This document shows, one piece after another, positions 60,517-64,000 of a stretch of DNA of 64,000 nucleotides. A model generated the notes under the pieces. That model saw nothing but the letters and a program-made list of their open reading frames with translations, ran no database searches and was not told the DNA's origin. The position numbers were made by a program, and so were the translations under genes. The first letter of the stretch is position 1; the number at the start of each line of letters is the position of its first letter. This stretch comes from Molossus alvarezi (taxonomy: Eukaryota; Chordata; Mammalia; Chiroptera; Molossidae): the NCBI GenBank assembly GCA_037176705.1, contig CM073898.1:36397488-36461487 (forward strand), given 5' to 3'.

Positions 60517-60534
60517 ATAACACATGAAATTTTT

Positions 60535-61389
60535 AAAGAGAAAATGAATGCTGTTAATCCAAATAAGTCTTATCTAGTCATCAAAGATAGAATATCTGCA
60601 TATAAAATGCTTGATAGCAGTTCATTTAACTGTGTGCCTAAATGATACAAAATCGTATTTATTTGTAATTTATTACTTATTGTCTTGATTTAAGACTCAA
60701 TTTCTTCCAATAAATTGTAGTTAGTGAGGTGGTAAAGTATGAGATAACTCCAAACAATATTTTCCCTTTACCTTCGAATTCCAAGGCAACAAATTTCACA
60801 TGTAATATATAAAATTTATATCACATCATTTTCATATAATTTAATGTCTATATGTACTTCAATTTTGTTTCCTCAATATATATCTAATTATTTCTTTCTA
60901 TAGTAGAAACTCAATATTTTATAACATAATATTTAATGCATATAAATAAATTATCCCTGTAGTACTACTGAAAATAGCTGAAAAAGTAATAGGGCAGTTG
61001 TTTCTGATCAAATGTTACATAGTATCATTTGTTCTGATTTGTCTCTTGTGAATACAAAAAAATAAGGGACGTCAAAAGTTGAAAGGATGATTAATAAGAC
61101 ATTTGGTGTCATTATTTTGAAGATTCTACATATTTTATTATTGCTTTCACAGACATGAAATAAAATACTCATTACTTGCTAAAATACTGAATTTCTGTCG
61201 GAGAACATAAAAAAATCAGGAAGAAATGAGTGATAGAATAAATTCTTGGTTGCTTTAAAAAATTTGTGAATTTCTTGTATTTTTGTCTACACATTTGTGG
61301 CATATTCAGTGGGAGTTCAGTAAAAGAAATAAAAATCACGTTAGGTATTCAACAGATATGATTTAATTAAAGGAGTCCATTACATTTTA
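60535..61389. other. AT-rich non-coding DNA, nothing recognised
   Basis: No coding sequence or repeat family could be supported. Confidence 0.5.
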
Positions 61390-62246
61390 TTATGATATTG
61401 ACTCAGACCTCTGTGGATAGAGTGCTGGTGCCTGGGTGTTGGTGGATGATGGAGAAGAGACTGTGGAGGAGACTTGTTATAGAAATTCTGAAAATGTCTG
61501 GAGTCTACTAGTCAGCTAGTTTGATGGCCACTGAGTAAAGTGCTGTTGCCAGTAGAAGGGCAAAGTCCCCCTGCTGGCGCTATGCTGACAGGAAAGTGAA
61601 GGTTATTCTTCTAGCCTTTCATTCCTTTTCTATATCCCCAGTTGGCAGAAACTAACAGGAAGCCAGATGGCAAAGGTATCTGGGAAATGTAGTTTTCAGA
61701 ATTCTAATCAGAGCAGCATAGATCATAGAGAAGAGGGAAGTCGAAGCTAAAATAAAATAGGTAGTGCCTGACCCATATTGTCTCCATAAATATCAAAAGA
61801 ACACTATAGTATATTTACAATCGCCTTTACATAATTTGTTATAATTTCAGATGCCTGAGGAGCATGTAGAGGATTTATACTTCCTGAGAAGAGTTAAGAG
61901 TATATCCTGATTTTAACACTTGTCACATTTTTCCTAGGAGGTTACCTGACTCTAAATGCTATATTTTCTGTGGGATCTTAATATTTGTGGTGCATAGCAT
62001 CTTTGGGATATGGTAAGCACACAGTAAATGTTGGGTGAAATGAGGTCATAGATTGACTCCCAATGGCATCTGGGATTTGGAGATAACATCATCATACCTT
62101 TTCATAATGCTGAGGAATAGGATTTTCTTCTGTTTCTTCACAACTTCTGCCGTTGACTGAAATGAGGAGAAGGGTCTCACAATTAAATATTAAGATAATT
62201 CAAAAGAATCACAAAGATTATTTAATCAAAAGAGAAGGCTAGGGAT
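61390..62246. repeat. Possible ancient repeats
   Basis: About 61390-61780 (ggcagaaactaacaggaagccag, ctgggaaatgtagttttcag) resembles old mammalian repeat text of a family I cannot name. About 61990-62045 (gtaagcacacagtaaatgttggg) resembles an L2 or MIR 3' end. Confidence 0.35.
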
Positions 62247-62259
62247 AAAAGAATGCAGA

Positions 62260-62467
62260 GTCCTGCTGGTGTGGCTCAGTGGCACTAAGAGGTTGCTGGT
62301 TCAATTCCCTGTCAGGGCACATGGCCAGGTTGTGGGCCAAATCCCCAGCAGGGGGCATGCAGGAGGCAGCCAATCAATGTTCTCTCTCATCCATGTTTTT
62401 ATCTCTCTCTCTCTCCCTCTGCCTTCTTCTCTCTCTAAAATCAATAAAGAAAAAATTAAATTAAAAA
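62260..62467 (+). mobile_element. VES-related SINE with a deletion between box A and box B
   Basis: Starts gtcctgctggtgtggctcag; compared with 11510, about 20 bases after box A are missing (cagtggcactaagagg). Box B-like gttcaattcc remains. It ends ctctaaaatcaataaag without gaggatt. Flanked by a perfect aaaagaatgcaga (62247-62259 and 62468-62480). Confidence 0.92.
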
Positions 62468-62480
62468 AAAAGAATGCAGA

Positions 62481-63018
62481 ATTTTTTATGTTCATTATTC
62501 TTGATTATACATTGAAAATCAGATGACTTAAATTTAGTAGGAGAAGTCCTTTACCTAAATGTGTTCACCTATTTATAAAACTCGATAAATGTTTATTGTG
62601 AATTATAATTAGTGCTTAGTTACAAAAGAAACATTCTTAAAGGCTGAATTTATATATTTAACTGTTAGGACACAGTCATATACATAGGACCAGATGTCAA
62701 TCATAAATTTCTTGCCTGTAAGGGTGAGACAACATTATTACTATGAATGTTCTCAATTTAGCAGGTATATTGTTAAGGTTTGCAGGAATTAGTGGGGAGA
62801 TTGGGAAACAAATCAATGACCAAGGATCATTGAAGGAACTACCAGGCAAAGCTAAATGATCAACTGAATTTGGAGACTTTAATTGGCAGCAGTTCCAATC
62901 TACTTTTTCTGTTTGCTTGTTTTTGTTATTTTTGGTATCAGTTCAGAGCTGAGCTGATGTTGGTAAAGAAGAAAAAAAAAATGATAGCTGTTTTCAAGAA
63001 CTGGGTTTGTAAAATCAT
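62481..63018. other. AT-rich non-coding DNA, nothing recognised
   Basis: No coding sequence or repeat family could be supported. Confidence 0.5.
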
Positions 63019-63033
63019 AAAGAACTCAAGGGA

Positions 63034-63280
63034 GCCCTGGTCTGTTTGGCTCAGCGGTTAGAGCGTCGGCCCGTGGAACAATGAGTCGTAGGTTTGATTC
63101 CGGTCAAGGGCATGTACTTCAGTTGTGATTTATCCTCAGCCCTGGTTGGGGTCATGCAGGAGGCAGCCACTCGATGTGTCCCTTGCACGTCAATGTTTCT
63201 CTCTCTCCCTCTCCCCCTCTCTTTCCCTCCCACTCTGTCTGAACAAAAATAGAAAAATGTCCTCAGATGAGGATTTAAAA
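63034..63280 (+). mobile_element. VES SINE, fairly young
   Basis: Starts gccctggtctgtttggctcagcgg, box B ggtttgattcc, ends tcctcagatgagga plus A tail. Flanked by a perfect 15-bp duplication, aaagaactcaaggga (63019-63033 and 63281-63295). Confidence 0.95.
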
Positions 63281-63295
63281 AAAGAACTCAAGGGA

Positions 63296-64000
63296 AAAGG
63301 GAATTTTTTTTTTTTGTATCTGGAAAGAAAGGCTCTTGGGAAAACTTTAGCTACTGCTACTATTGTTATTAACATCATTATTGTCATCATTATCACTGAT
63401 GTCTTGCTTTGCTTTGTGTCTGATGAATAAAAATTATATTAAACATATCCTAATATTTCACAGTTGTATGGTATTTTTAAAGGGTTGGAAAGAACAGTTG
63501 AATAAGTCTCTTTTATCTCCGTGGTTATCCAGTTCTGTAAGTCTGAGTCACCTGTGTAAGGTCACATTGCTGGAGGGCACCAGAGACAGGACTAGAACTC
63601 CATAACTTTTGACTACAACACAAGGATATCTCCATACTGTCTAAGAGTCCTAGTCTCTCAGAGGTCCTTCAAATGCTTGCACAAGCATTTCCAAAAAGGA
63701 ATCAATGTTTAATAAATCAGAACATTCTAAAACATCTATGTTATGGTGAGTGAGCAGTGTGATAATTCTTCATTATTATTATTAAATGTATCTCATTATA
63801 AAAGATAGCTGTATGAAAATGCAAACACATTTTTCACATAAAGAGATTAATAAATAAACATTTTTCTCACTTAATAAAATGTGTTAAAGTTCTTTCCATA
63901 TTGACATATATAGATATGCCCCAGTTATTTAAGGACTGCATAGCAACATACCATATGGATATACAATGACTAATTTATTGCAGTTGCTTATACCCTGCTA
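63296..64000. other. Non-coding DNA; MIR trace
   Basis: About 63500-63620 (gtcacctgtgtaaggtcacattgctgg, gacaggactagaactcc) resembles a minus-strand MIR. Nothing else was recognised up to the window end. Confidence 0.45.

Overview
The window looks like nuclear DNA of a placental mammal, most likely a bat of the suborder Yangochiroptera. It is AT-rich and holds no recognisable host exon. It carries 13 copies of a tRNA-derived SINE with the features of the bat VES family: a 5' end close to gccctggccggtttggctc, a Pol III box B close to ggttcgattcc, a CT-rich middle, and in most copies a cctc-ggtgagg motif before the poly-A. The species cannot be named from this. Every coding capacity I can support belongs to LINE-1 (L1) retrotransposons.

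Layout. 1-8230 is a nest. An older L1 (pieces at 1-112, 381-672 and 6623-8230; its 5' end lies outside the window) was hit first or second by a VES SINE (113-363) and separately by a young, full-length L1 (673-6606). The young L1 has a CpG-rich 5' UTR, an intact ORF1 (293 aa), an intact ORF2 (1274 aa), a G-rich 3' UTR, a 34-base pure poly-A and a perfect 15-16 bp target-site duplication (TSD). It is the most important object here and a candidate active element. 10.85-12.6 kb holds ancient L1 relics interrupted by SINEs. 18.6-20.8 kb, on the minus strand, is an essentially complete HAL1 (half-L1): CpG-rich 5' UTR, a broken ORF1, no ORF2, and a 3' tail resembling that of the autonomous L1. 36.1-37.2 kb is an L1 with a 5' inversion (twin priming). 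43229-43262 is a 34-bp L1 3'-end insertion with its own TSD. 46.1-47.2 kb holds two 5'-truncated L1s in opposite orientation. Solo-LTR-like sequences (MaLR type and ERV type), MIR and L2 relics and ancient L1 pieces are scattered through the rest, and the remaining stretches look like unique non-coding DNA.

How the parts work together. L1 ORF1p (RNA-binding chaperone) and ORF2p (endonuclease plus reverse transcriptase) copy L1 RNA into the genome. The VES SINEs and the HAL1 encode no reverse transcriptase. Where TSDs can be read, their insertion points look like L1 endonuclease sites (TT/AAAA-like) followed by poly-A, so L1 is the probable source of their mobility. The window therefore shows one retrotransposition economy: an apparently competent driver, two kinds of passenger, and several outcome classes (full length, 5' truncated, 5' inverted, ultra-short, nested). 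Family names are from recognition by eye, without a database search. Boundaries of ancient repeats are approximate.
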